A stretch of 64,000 bases of DNA from Flavivirga aquimarina (GTDB lineage: Bacteria > Bacteroidota > Bacteroidia > Flavobacteriales > Flavobacteriaceae), in NCBI RefSeq assembly GCF_030540835.1, contig NZ_JAUOEK010000055.1, forward strand, positions 1-64,000, written 5' to 3'. This document shows, one piece after another, positions 26,571 to 36,869 of this stretch (the first letter of the stretch is position 1; each line of letters begins with the position of its first letter). A program made the position numbers and the translations under genes. The notes beneath the pieces were generated by a model that made no database searches, had not been told where the DNA came from, and saw nothing but the letters and a program-made list of their open reading frames with translations.

Positions 26571-28511
26571 ATGAATAAATTTTTCCCCGTTTTATGCTTA
26601 TTACTATTGTTTAGCTTTAGTACATTACAAGCTCAAAATTATAGCACTCACAAAGTTAGAGAAGGAGAAACCATCGAGAGTATTGCAAAAAGATACCATG
26701 TTACACCTTCAGATATTTATGGTTTAAATCCCGATGCTAAAAAGGAGTTAAGAATTAATTCGGTTTTAATTATTCCAAAGCCTAAAGTTTCAAATACCCC
26801 TAAAATAACTGTAGTTAGAGAATTAGAAGGTTTTAAAAAGCATAGAACTAAAAAAAAGCAAACACTTTATGGTTTATCACAACAGTATAATGTGACGATA
26901 GAGGAGATTAAAAAGCATAATAAATTTTTATATGCAGAACCTTTAAGAAAAGGAGATAAACTTCAAATTCCAATATTTAAAGTAACAGAAGTTGAGGAAG
27001 TAAATGAACTTACTAAAACATATACAGTACTTCCCAAAGAAGGTAAATGGGGTATTGCTTATAAATTTGGAATAACGGTTGAAGAGTTAGAAGAGCTTAA
27101 CCCAGAAATGGGAGCCGTTTTACAAGAAGGCCAGATACTAAATGTACCAAATATAGGAGATGAAGAAGAAAAGGTGATAGACGAAAGGTATAGCTATTAT
27201 AAAGTATTACCAAAGGAAGGATTCTATAGACTAAAAATTAAATTAGATTTGGAACAAGAAGAACTGGAAGCTTTAAACCCAATTTTAAAAGAAGGTGGGT
27301 TAAAAGCTGGTATGGTATTAAAAATCCCGTATGATAGTTTAGCAGATGGTCTTTCCGGGTTAGATTCTAAAAAGGTTAATCTTATAGATAGTATCACCGA
27401 TTTTAATACTAAGCACATAGCAATTATGTTACCTTTTAGGCTAAATCGTGTTGACTTTGATTCTAAACCAGATACCAAGAAAAGTATTGAAAAAGATCCC
27501 TATTTAAATGCCTCACTAGATTTTTATTCTGGAGTTTTAACGGCGATAGATTCTTTAAAGACGTTGGGGATTTCTCTTAATGTAGATGTATACGATACTA
27601 AAAAAGAAGTAAGTGAAGTAAAAGATATTATTGATGAAAATGATTTTGAAAATATAGATGCTGTTATTGGTCCGTTAATGCCCGATAATTTTGATGAAGT
27701 AGCTTCAGAACTAAGAAAGTATAATACACCGGTTATGTTTATTTCTCCAATAAATTCTAACTTAAAATTATACGAGAATGTATTTCAGTCCAGACCATCT
27801 CAGGATTTATTAAAAAAGAAAATTGTAAATTTTGTAAAAGCAGACACTTTAGTCGATAATATTATAATTATTTCAGATACTAAAAATAAAAAGGTATCGA
27901 ACGATATTAAGCATGAGTTTAATAGAGCCAAACAAATATTTTCTAGAAAAGATAAAGAAGATGTAGATAAATATTTTGTGAGTAGAGATGATATTCAGGA
28001 GGAATTAAAACCGGGGAAAAACATTGTGTTTTTAGAAACTCAAGATGCTGGGTTCGTTTCTAATGTAACAAGTGTTTTAGCAGCATTAATTCAAGAAGAA
28101 AATAAAGAAGAAGAAAAAGAGGCTATAGACATTGTATTGGTTACCACTAATAATAATGCTGCTTTTGAAGGTGATGCTGTAGATTATACACATTTATCGG
28201 ACTTGCAATTTCATTTTGCAACCATGTCGAGAACATACAATGAAAATAATAATCCCTTTGTAAAAAAATATAAGCAAATTTATAATATTACACCAAGTAG
28301 TAGAGCTGTTAAAGGTTTCGATTTAACTATGGACGTTGTATTGCGTTTAGTATCATCAGAAGACCTATATATGTCTGTAACAGAAGCTCCGCTTACCGAG
28401 TATATAGAAAATAAATTTGCATACAAAAAGAAACTTTTTGGAGGGTATTATAACGATACGGTTTATTTAGTGAAGTACGATGATTTAACTATTGTTGAGG
28501 TAAAACAATAA
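26571..28511 (+). CDS. LysM and periplasmic-binding-protein-fold protein
   Basis: The 646-residue secreted protein has a signal peptide (about 1-21, ending LQAQ). Up to four LysM-like repeats follow: the first, HKVREGETIESIAKRYHV (about 25-70), is clear; the next three (about 82-130, 149-193 and 205-252) are more divergent. Residues about 280-646 form a periplasmic-binding-protein type 1 fold (HIAIMLPFRLNR, DAVIGPLMPDNFDEV, FQSRPSQDLLKK). LysM binds peptidoglycan, and the PBP1 part probably binds a small ligand or a partner without transport, as in LpoA-like factors. The combination is common in Bacteroidota. It has a long leader and the sigma-54-like promoter upstream. Confidence 0.88.
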   Translation: MNKFFPVLCLLLLFSFSTLQAQNYSTHKVREGETIESIAKRYHVTPSDIYGLNPDAKKELRINSVLIIPKPKVSNTPKITVVRELEGFKKHRTKKKQTLYGLSQQYNVTIEEIKKHNKFLYAEPLRKGDKLQIPIFKVTEVEEVNELTKTYTVLPKEGKWGIAYKFGITVEELEELNPEMGAVLQEGQILNVPNIGDEEEKVIDERYSYYKVLPKEGFYRLKIKLDLEQEELEALNPILKEGGLKAGMVLKIPYDSLADGLSGLDSKKVNLIDSITDFNTKHIAIMLPFRLNRVDFDSKPDTKKSIEKDPYLNASLDFYSGVLTAIDSLKTLGISLNVDVYDTKKEVSEVKDIIDENDFENIDAVIGPLMPDNFDEVASELRKYNTPVMFISPINSNLKLYENVFQSRPSQDLLKKKIVNFVKADTLVDNIIIISDTKNKKVSNDIKHEFNRAKQIFSRKDKEDVDKYFVSRDDIQEELKPGKNIVFLETQDAGFVSNVTSVLAALIQEENKEEEKEAIDIVLVTTNNNAAFEGDAVDYTHLSDLQFHFATMSRTYNENNNPFVKKYKQIYNITPSSRAVKGFDLTMDVVLRLVSSEDLYMSVTEAPLTEYIENKFAYKKKLFGGYYNDTVYLVKYDDLTIVEVKQ

Positions 28512-28549
28512 GCATCGTAGTTTTGCGTTTTTCATATCAAAATATACAC

Positions 28550-28597
28550 GCCATTGTAAAAGAGTCCCTATAGTTATTGGAGCTATTATGACAATCT
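28550..28597. repeat. Degenerate copy of the ATTGT...GAGTCCC...TGACAATCTG repeat
   Basis: CCATTGTAAAAGAGTCCC then a mid-section and TATGACAATCTG parallel 11199-11260 (CATTGT..GAGTCCC..GTGACAATCTG). The central TCCCGATA palindrome is decayed. It lies between the LysM gene and the DUF922 gene. Confidence 0.55.
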
Positions 28598-28665
28598 GTG
28601 GATGATTTACGAAAATCCATATTTTGTAGAAACGAGCGATAACAAATTTATTTTTATAAAACCCT

Positions 28666-29205
28666 GTGATTAGAACCCTCTTTATTATATGTAGCTTTCT
28701 TTGTATTCAACAAGAAGAACCGGTCATATCATGGAACGAATCTTATAAGCTATCATGGAACGATTTTAAGGGGCCACCCAATAAAAACACCAGTGCAGTA
28801 GCCGTAACAGCATCAGGAATTACGTTTGGCTTTTCTATAAGAGAGGAAGATAATCGGGTTGTAAGCTTTACATCTCAGGTTCACACACATTTTTACCCAG
28901 AAAAATCATGGTATAAAAAAGAACAGGCGGATGCCCATGTTTTGGCTCATGAACAATTACATTTTAATATTACCGAATTATATACGCGTAAATTTAGGCA
29001 ACGAATAGGCCAAATTAAAGTATCTAATAATGTTAAAAGACAATTAAAAAACCTGCATAATACTATTAATAAAGAACTTTCACAGACGCAAAATAAATAT
29101 GATTCCGAAACCAATTATTCTAGAAATGTTGAAGCGCAAACAGCATGGGAGACATATATTGCCAATGAATTAAAGAAGTTATCCAAATATAAATCGGTCG
29201 ATTAA
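28666..29205 (+). CDS. DUF922-family predicted secreted zinc protease
   Basis: The 179-residue protein has an N-terminal hydrophobic stretch (about 3-14) that could be a signal peptide. The family pattern is present: YKLSWNDFKGPPN (27-39) and the zinc-site helix VLAHEQLHFNITELYTRKFR (92-111), with HEQLH at 95-99. DUF922 members are predicted to be secreted metalloproteases; activity is inferred from HExLH only. The frame has no early ATG, so GTG at 28666 is taken as start. It is followed 4 nt later by the DUF3820 gene, so the two are probably co-transcribed. Confidence 0.78.
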   Translation: MIRTLFIICSFLCIQQEEPVISWNESYKLSWNDFKGPPNKNTSAVAVTASGITFGFSIREEDNRVVSFTSQVHTHFYPEKSWYKKEQADAHVLAHEQLHFNITELYTRKFRQRIGQIKVSNNVKRQLKNLHNTINKELSQTQNKYDSETNYSRNVEAQTAWETYIANELKKLSKYKSVD

Positions 29206-29209
29206 ATAC

Positions 29210-29440
29210 ATGCTTCCAGACAAACAATTTCTTATAGATTTAGCACATACTAAAATGCCTTTTGGTAAATATAAAGACCGTTATTTAATAGATTTGCCTG
29301 AATATTATGTGGTTTGGTACCATAATAAAGGTTTTCCCAAAGGAAAATTAGGAGATATGCTTACACAGGTTTATGAGCTTAAATTAAACGGGTTAGAAGA
29401 TTTAATTCGCAATATTAAAAAGCAGTATCCTAATAAATAG
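29210..29440 (+). CDS. DUF3820 family small protein
   Basis: The 76-residue protein has the DUF3820 signature: KMPFGKYKDRYLIDLPEYYVVW (positions 15-36) and the Lys/Gly turn GFPKGKLGDML. It is short, basic and soluble. Members are often found near nucleic-acid enzymes and the motif also occurs in exonuclease-associated contexts, but the role is unknown. The ATG lies 4 nt after the DUF922 stop. The stop codon is inside a small hairpin (TAGGAG/CTCCTA, 29438-29454). Confidence 0.85.
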   Translation: MLPDKQFLIDLAHTKMPFGKYKDRYLIDLPEYYVVWYHNKGFPKGKLGDMLTQVYELKLNGLEDLIRNIKKQYPNK

Positions 29441-29547
29441 GAGGTTGTCTCCTAAATGGCAAACACATCTTAAAAATAAGCTTTTATCTGGGGGCTTTAT
29501 TTTATGATAGCTTTGCCCAACAGTTATTATTGTTGTGTACTGTATTG

Positions 29548-30372
29548 TTATTTATCTATTTCTCCTACTATTTTTCGATTTAAACTCATGAATATTTCTT
29601 GAATATTTGTTCCTTTCGAATACAAAGGATTAATTGATTTAATAAGAGCCGTTCTCATTTTATATAATTCCTTTTTAGAAGCATGTTCTCTTTCTGCAAA
29701 CATTTTAATATTTATTAACTCATGATGTTCTTTTTGTTCAGGGTTTAAGGAGTGGTTAATCATTGCGCATTGGTGGCACATACCATTTTTATTAACTAGA
29801 GAGCAGCGATCATCATATATCTTTATCATGGTTTTTCTTGCTAGACGAACATAGTGTTTTACAGCTGCTTCTCCTTTATTGATAATCAAGGCGACCTCTT
29901 TTATTTTAAATGCATATATATCTTTAAGTATAAGGCTAATTTGTTGCTCTATTATCAAGCTTTTTGAGATACAAGTGAAGCAATGATCAATATGTTCTTT
30001 TATTACAAACTTTCCTTCTGGATCCATAGCATGTGTTTGTTCGATTAATCTAATAAATTCGGGGTGAGACTCAGCATAATCCCTTGCTTTGTCTTTAGTA
30101 TCAGACGACCATCGGTTTCGCTTTCTTAAAACATCATAAGCAAGGTTATGTGCGATGGAAAAACACCAAACCTTAAGAGAACTAGTCCCTTTGAAAGTAT
30201 GATGCTTCTCAAAGGCTTTAACAAAACAATCTTGGTGAATATCTTCTGCATCTTGCCTATTAGCCAAAATTCGATACAAAAAAGATTTCAGTTCTTTTTG
30301 AAAAGGTTTATACTGTTTGTAAAATGCCCCAATTTTTATGTCTGAGGCATTTTGGTTTGTTTTATTAGACAT
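29548..30372 (-). CDS. ECF sigma factor with HxxxCxxC and Cys-rich tail
   Basis: The 274-residue ECF-type sigma factor has a sigma-2 region (about 18-87: RQDAEDIHQDCFVKAF, then WCFSIAHNLAYDVLRKRNR) and a sigma-4 region (about 140-188: SLILKDIYAFKIKEVALII, VKHYVRLAR). Two features are unusual. The linker carries HIDHCFTC (127-134), which fits HxxxCxxC, the zinc motif of ZAS anti-sigma factors. After sigma-4 there is an 85-residue extension with Cys190, Cys199 and Cys202. CorE-like sigma factors with Cys-rich tails sense metals directly, so this could be a self-sensing sigma factor (inference). Its ATG overlaps the end of the SRPBCC gene by 8 nt. Confidence 0.82.
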   Translation of the reverse strand: MSNKTNQNASDIKIGAFYKQYKPFQKELKSFLYRILANRQDAEDIHQDCFVKAFEKHHTFKGTSSLKVWCFSIAHNLAYDVLRKRNRWSSDTKDKARDYAESHPEFIRLIEQTHAMDPEGKFVIKEHIDHCFTCISKSLIIEQQISLILKDIYAFKIKEVALIINKGEAAVKHYVRLARKTMIKIYDDRCSLVNKNGMCHQCAMINHSLNPEQKEHHELINIKMFAEREHASKKELYKMRTALIKSINPLYSKGTNIQEIFMSLNRKIVGEIDK

Positions 30373-30796
30373 TGTTAATCAATTCTTCAGTAGGTATTTT
30401 TTCTCCTTTGAGTACTTTTCTAATTCTATCCCAATAATAAGTTTTCCAGCCTAAATTAAGGTCGGTATAACATAATTCAGGAACACCTTCTTGTTCTAAA
30501 TGTAAGATGGTTTTGTCATCTTGTTCCGTTAATTCTATTGTTAAGTTCGAAAAATGGTCTTCTGGCCATACCCCAGGAATAACGATTCTCCAAGCCTGTT
30601 GGATGAGTTTATTTGGAACAATTTTTTCGTTTTTGCCAAAAATCATTCCTCCGAGTGCAAAAGAATCACCTGTTTCTCTACCAATTTGACCAGGGCCATA
30701 ATACGAAACTACTTTGGATTCATTCATTAATAAGTCAAAGAGGTTTTTAGCAGAAGTTTCAAAAACTTCCTTCTGTTTTAAAGTTTGTGTATTCAT
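30365..30796 (-). CDS. SRPBCC/AHSA1-like domain protein
   Basis: The 143-residue soluble protein has the Activator-of-Hsp90-homologue type SRPBCC fold: KEVFETSAKNLFDLLMNE at the start, AWRIVIPGVWPEDHFSNLTIEL in the middle, and the closing helix LGWKTYYWDRIRKVLKGE. Such proteins are ligand-binding or modulatory; none of their targets can be inferred here. It overlaps the ECF sigma factor by 8 nt and is transcribed ahead of it. Translational coupling suggests it takes part in the same regulatory response, for example as a ligand-binding partner (inference). Confidence 0.85.
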   Translation of the reverse strand: MNTQTLKQKEVFETSAKNLFDLLMNESKVVSYYGPGQIGRETGDSFALGGMIFGKNEKIVPNKLIQQAWRIVIPGVWPEDHFSNLTIELTEQDDKTILHLEQEGVPELCYTDLNLGWKTYYWDRIRKVLKGEKIPTEELINNV

Positions 30797-30991
30797 TTTA
30801 ATATTTTTTGATTCTTTATTAAGACGAACCAGTAAATTAAAATGATCATTCTATAAATTATCACCAACATGTTGACGTATAATTTGTACAGAATTGGGAA
30901 TTAATGCGATTTCGTTTATCGAAACTATGAATTTATAAAAAAATCTTGATATTGACCACTTCAGGTCTAGCATGAATCATACGCATCTTTG

Positions 30992-31912
30992 TTAATTGTT
31001 ATTAATTAAACCCAAAAAGTTCTGCCCTGCAATTTTTTCTACGGTTGCTGTATCAAGCAACTCAAACAACTCAAATATGGCTAAATAAGCTTGATCGTAA
31101 GTAATGCCATAACCAGAGTCACTACTAACCATAAACCTTAACGGATATTTTTTAATTAGTGCAACATAGTTTTCTAATTTGAAATTGCTATCCTTATTGT
31201 AAGCTGTAAACCCTGCAAAAAAATCGATATAAATATTATCATGAGCAGCAATTAAGCTTTCTATTTCCGAAGGACTATTATAAGCATTGGCATGTCCAAA
31301 AATAAAATTAGTATCAGGATATAGTGTGGCAGCCTCTTTTAGTTTCGTAATTGGGAAGCCACTAGGTGGGTCGATATGTAATAAAATGGGCTTTTTAAAT
31401 TCAGCACAGAGGTCATAAATTTCGGAAAAGTAACCATCAAGAGGATGTTCGCCTTTCCAGGGTAAGTTAGATACCACAGGAGAATTAGTAGATGCAGCTG
31501 CTACTTCCCCAATACCATAAACGCCGGCAGTAAAACGCTCTCGGATATAGGTTAAACACGACGTATCAAAAATGTTTATTCCTGCAATAAATGGAAAAAA
31601 CCTATCTGTATTAGCTTCGTAAGCTTCAAATGCTATTTCATCGGTTGTTATAGCCGAGGGTTCAGAAATATCTCCAAATAAAACAATTTTGTCAATTCCA
31701 TATTTAGTCCAAGTTACTAAACTTTGTTGATATTTATATCCAGAAGCATCATGATTATGAATGTCTACAATAAAGATATCTTTATATTTTTCATAATTAA
31801 CAATAGTTTCTTCTTCGGTATCCGTACTATCCTCTTTTTTATTACAATTATAACTTAAATTAAAAAGAAGAAATAAAATGACTAATTTAATTATATGTAT
31901 AGGTGTTCTCAT
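30992..31912 (-). CDS. Amidohydrolase-family lipoprotein
   Basis: The 306-residue precursor has a lipoprotein signal (Cys23 in SYNCNKKED). An amidohydrolase-2-like TIM barrel follows: the metal motif HNH is at 52-54 (IVDIHNHDAS). Further candidate ligands are in PILLHIDPPSG, FIFGHANAY and MVSSDSGYG, matching the His-x-His/His/His/Asp order. It is probably a surface or periplasmic metal-dependent hydrolase with an unknown carboxylate or lactone substrate. A good promoter precedes it on the minus strand: TTTG (31997-32000), 20 bp, TAATTTTG (31969-31976). It is divergent from pyrG. Confidence 0.82.
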   Translation of the reverse strand: MRTPIHIIKLVILFLLFNLSYNCNKKEDSTDTEEETIVNYEKYKDIFIVDIHNHDASGYKYQQSLVTWTKYGIDKIVLFGDISEPSAITTDEIAFEAYEANTDRFFPFIAGINIFDTSCLTYIRERFTAGVYGIGEVAAASTNSPVVSNLPWKGEHPLDGYFSEIYDLCAEFKKPILLHIDPPSGFPITKLKEAATLYPDTNFIFGHANAYNSPSEIESLIAAHDNIYIDFFAGFTAYNKDSNFKLENYVALIKKYPLRFMVSSDSGYGITYDQAYLAIFELFELLDTATVEKIAGQNFLGLINNN

Positions 31913-31968
31913 TTTTAAATAGGTTAAATGATTTAAGGTAAATGAGTTATAGATTTTTATGAGATAAA

Positions 31969-32000
31969 CAAAATTAGTTTATTTTCTATTCTATATCAAA
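31969..32000 (-). promoter_or_regulatory. Complete Bacteroidetes promoter for the amidohydrolase gene
   Basis: On the minus strand TTTG (31997-32000) is followed after 20 bp by TAATTTTG (31969-31976), matching TTTG-n19/20-TAnnTTTG. The -7 box is 57 bp upstream of the ATG. This is the best full match in the window. Confidence 0.65.
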
Positions 32001-32061
32001 AATCTATTGTTAAAAACTCCCTTTAAATAACTAAAAACTAATTCTCAAATAACTATTTTAA

Positions 32062-33735
<1,674 letters not shown>

Positions 33736-33834
33736 AATTGGATAGTTTATTGATAAGTTAATTGTTGTTCCAAATTTAGAGCAGTACCCAATAATTTAAA
33801 ACTAAAGATAGTTTACTAGCTATTACGATATTAA

Positions 33835-35739
33835 ATGGAAGAAAAAAAATTAGATATTAATTCGGTCATAGGGTTTATACTTATTTTCGGAATATTAATG
33901 TATATGCTTTGGCAAAACCAGCCAACACCTGAAGAGTTAGAAGCTCAGGAAAAAGCAAAACAAGAACAGGTTGAAGCAGAGAAGAAAGCCAAAGAGCAAG
34001 ATCAAACCAAAGTTATAACACCAGAAGACCTTGCTCCAGTTTCAGATTCACTTCAAAAGATCAGATTAAAAAACAAATATGGTACATTTTCTTATGCTGC
34101 AGAAATAGCATCAACTGTTACTAAAGAAACTTTGGTCGAGACAGATCTATTAGCTTTAAAATTCAATAGTGAAAATGGATATCTATCAGAAGTTAAACTA
34201 AAAGAATTTGTAGATTTTAATGACGAGCCTATTTATTTAATAAAGGATAATAATGCCTCTTTCAATATTAATTTTGGTACAAACGATAATCGTATTTTAA
34301 ATACAGAAAGTGCTGATCTACATTTTGAACCTACAGTAACTAGAAATGGTGACAATACGATAGTTTCAATGAAACTAAAGGTGTCTGAAAGTAAGTTTTT
34401 AGAATATCGTTACGAGTTAAAAGAAGGCGATTATATGATTGGCTTTACCATTCGTTCACAGGGATTAAGTGATGTTATAAACAACTCGCAAGCAATTAAT
34501 TTAGATTGGAATCTTAAAACATATCGTCATGCAAAAAGTATTTCTTACGAAAACAGATATACCGAAGTAATTTTTGAATATGAAGATGGCAAGGATGATT
34601 ATTTAGGGCAACAGGCAAAAACAGAAGATACTGCAGAGGATGTTAGTTATGTAGCGTTTAAACAACACTTTTTTACATCTATTTTATTAGCAGACGCGCC
34701 ATTTAAAACAGCTGCTTTTGAGTCTGAAAATTTGGTGCAAGACGAAGAAGTAGATACTGTTTATACAAAAGCATTTGCTACGAAATTACCTTTGGAACTT
34801 GCCGGTGGAGAGATTTCTAAGACAATGGATTGGTATTACGGACCAAGTGATTTTAAAATATTAAACGCATACGATAGAAATTTAGACGAAGTTGTGCCAC
34901 TTGGTTGGGGTATTTTCGGATGGATTAATAAATACCTTTTTATTCCTTTATTTGGTTTCTTAGGTGGGTTTTTACCTTATGGGATTGCGATTATTGTTAT
35001 GACGATATTAATAAAATTATTAATGTCTTTTGTGCAGTATAAGCAATTCCTATCACAGGCTAAGATGAAAATTCTAAAACCAGAATTGGATGCTATTCGT
35101 GCAAAACATAAGGATAACAAAATGAAAGCGCAGCAAGAAACTATGGCACTGCAAACTAAAGCAGGGGCAAGTCCTATGGCGGGTTGTTTACCAGCATTGG
35201 TACAGTTACCGGTATTTTATGCGTTATTTCAGTTTTTCCCATCGGCGTTCGATTTAAGACAGAAAAGTTTCTTATGGGTAAAAGATTTATCATCTTATGA
35301 TACTATAGCAGAATTACCATTTAATATTTGGTTTTATGGAGATCACGTAAGTTTATTTCCAATATTGGCGTCTATTGCTATTTTCTTTTACATGCGATTA
35401 ACGACAGGGCAACAAGTAGCAACACAGCCACAACAAGAAGGTATGCCAGACATGGGGAAAATGATGAAATATATGATGTATTTCTCACCAATAATGATGC
35501 TATTTTTCTTTAATAATTATGCGTCTGGATTGAGTTTATACTATTTCATTTCTAATTTAATTAGTATTGGAATCATCTTAGTTATTAAAAACTATATTCT
35601 TGATGAAGATAAAATTCATGCACAAATGCAGGAAAACAAAAAGAAGCCTAAAAAACAAAATAAATTTCAGGCAAAAATGCAAGAAATGATGGAGCAGGCA
35701 GAAAAACAAAAACAAGCACAACAAAAAAAGAAAAGATAA
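33835..35739 (+). CDS. yidC: Membrane protein insertase YidC
   Basis: The 634-residue YidC of the Gram-negative type has an N-terminal membrane anchor (about 10-25), a charged linker, a large periplasmic P1 domain (about 60-340) and five further membrane segments (about 350-580). The conserved core includes GWGIFGWINKYLFIPLFG, LLMSFVQYKQFLSQAKM, PMAGCLPALVQLPVFYALF and the later YASGLSLYYFISNLI. The C-terminal tail is very rich in Lys and Gln (KKPKKQNKFQ and on), likely the ribosome-binding extension. It inserts inner-membrane proteins alone or with SecYEG. A terminator follows about 95 bp downstream. Confidence 0.96.
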   Translation: MEEKKLDINSVIGFILIFGILMYMLWQNQPTPEELEAQEKAKQEQVEAEKKAKEQDQTKVITPEDLAPVSDSLQKIRLKNKYGTFSYAAEIASTVTKETLVETDLLALKFNSENGYLSEVKLKEFVDFNDEPIYLIKDNNASFNINFGTNDNRILNTESADLHFEPTVTRNGDNTIVSMKLKVSESKFLEYRYELKEGDYMIGFTIRSQGLSDVINNSQAINLDWNLKTYRHAKSISYENRYTEVIFEYEDGKDDYLGQQAKTEDTAEDVSYVAFKQHFFTSILLADAPFKTAAFESENLVQDEEVDTVYTKAFATKLPLELAGGEISKTMDWYYGPSDFKILNAYDRNLDEVVPLGWGIFGWINKYLFIPLFGFLGGFLPYGIAIIVMTILIKLLMSFVQYKQFLSQAKMKILKPELDAIRAKHKDNKMKAQQETMALQTKAGASPMAGCLPALVQLPVFYALFQFFPSAFDLRQKSFLWVKDLSSYDTIAELPFNIWFYGDHVSLFPILASIAIFFYMRLTTGQQVATQPQQEGMPDMGKMMKYMMYFSPIMMLFFFNNYASGLSLYYFISNLISIGIILVIKNYILDEDKIHAQMQENKKKPKKQNKFQAKMQEMMEQAEKQKQAQQKKKR

Positions 35740-35833
35740 ATATAAACACTTTCTTTTGGTTGCTGAGCCAAGTTGAAGTAAGGGAAGGTGGGTTTCAATT
35801 TTTATTAAATTGAAAAGTGAGAGAATTATATAC

Positions 35834-35868
35834 AAAGTTGTCATGTATTTAAGCATGGCAACTTTTTT
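35834..35868 (+). terminator. Intrinsic terminator after yidC
   Basis: Arms AAAGTTGTCATG (35834-35845) and CATGGCAACTTT (35854-35865) pair with one G-U, an 8-nt loop and a T-run. It is placed 94 bp after the yidC stop. Confidence 0.8.
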
Positions 35869-35934
35869 GTTATACAATTTGAAAATAATATTTTCGTTTG
35901 TTTAATATTAAAGTCTTAAAGGAGAATTTTTAAA

Positions 35935-36636
35935 ATGAAAAAAGGAATACTAACATTGTTTATTTTATTTGTTTACAACTTAAGTTTTTCTCAAACTATA
36001 AACCAATTTGACAAAGAAGGCAAACGTCATGGTATTTGGAAAAAAACATTTGAAGGCACCAATATTTTAAGATATGAAGGCGCTTTTTCTCATGGTAAAG
36101 AAATAGGCTTATTTAAGTTTTATAAAAACATTAGGAAGAAAGCGGTATTAACAGCCAGTAAGCAGTTTAATGAAAATGATAATAAAGCCTACGTTAAGTT
36201 TTTTTCATCCAGAGGAAAGCTTATAAGCGAAGGACAAATGGATGGTAAAAGCTATGTAGGCGAATGGAAGTACTATCAAAAAACCTCAGAAAACTTATTG
36301 ACTTTAGAGCATTATAACGATAAAGGAAATTTAGAAGGGGAACGTTTGGTATATTATCCTAACGGACAAATAGCAGAAAAACAGAATTATATAAATGGAG
36401 AATTAAATGGTGTTTCCATATGGTATTCTGTTAATAATGTTGTTTTAAAAGAGTTTATTTATGTGAATGGCGAGTTGCATGGCATTTCAAAAATTTATAA
36501 CTCAAAAGGTGAGTTAATTGTTGAGGGACAATATAAACAAGGTAAAAAGCATGGTATCTGGAAATACTATGAAGGAGGGACAATTGTAGAAGAAAAAGAT
36601 TTTACTCCTAAAGGAAAATTCAAAAAGAAAAATTAA
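35935..36636 (+). CDS. YwqK-type MORN-repeat secreted protein
   Basis: The 233-residue protein has a signal peptide (about 1-19, ending SFSQ). Five or more MORN-like repeats then follow, of the type F--EGK-HGIWK-Y, G-FS-GKEIGLFKFY, NGQIAEKQNYINGELNGVSIWY and GQYKQGKKHGIWKYY. Databases often label such proteins as YwqK-family antitoxins, but the signal peptide and the lack of a toxin neighbour make a toxin-antitoxin role unlikely here. It probably forms an elongated beta-hairpin stack in the envelope. It is a single gene ending before a palindrome and a strong terminator. Confidence 0.8.
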   Translation: MKKGILTLFILFVYNLSFSQTINQFDKEGKRHGIWKKTFEGTNILRYEGAFSHGKEIGLFKFYKNIRKKAVLTASKQFNENDNKAYVKFFSSRGKLISEGQMDGKSYVGEWKYYQKTSENLLTLEHYNDKGNLEGERLVYYPNGQIAEKQNYINGELNGVSIWYSVNNVVLKEFIYVNGELHGISKIYNSKGELIVEGQYKQGKKHGIWKYYEGGTIVEEKDFTPKGKFKKKN

Positions 36637-36698
36637 TCGAAAAGAATTCCTCGAGGCTCTGCCTCGGGGTTTCCGTTGAAATTGTCATTCCCGTGAAT

Positions 36699-36716
36699 CC
36701 CGATAGCTATCGGGAC
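36699..36716. repeat. 18-bp perfect palindrome TCCCGATAGCTATCGGGA
   Basis: Identical on both strands and shares its arms with the hairpin at 11217-11234. The flanks (GTCATTCCCGTGAA before, CTGCCTCGAGG after) suggest the dispersed repeat family seen at 11199-11260 and 28550-28597. Confidence 0.75.
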
Positions 36717-36755
36717 TGCCTCGAGGATAGTTGGTTTCAAGAAATTCTTTATTGT

Positions 36756-36792
36756 AAAAGGCTCCTTGTTAATTATCAAGGAGCCTTTTTTT
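36756..36792. terminator. Strong intrinsic terminator, bidirectional
   Basis: Perfect 13-bp arms AAAAGGCTCCTTG (36756-36768) and CAAGGAGCCTTTT (36777-36789) with an 8-nt loop and a T-run, between the convergent MORN-repeat and fasciclin genes. Confidence 0.92.
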
Positions 36793-36869
36793 ATAGACAA
36801 TTTTATGGAAATTAAATTATAACTAAAAATTGTCTATACCATCAACAAACCAAACTAATTTTTATAGCC

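Noticed and set aside
35935-36636. Toxin-antitoxin system suggested by the YwqK name
   Set aside because: The protein has a signal peptide and MORN repeats, and no toxin gene is adjacent.
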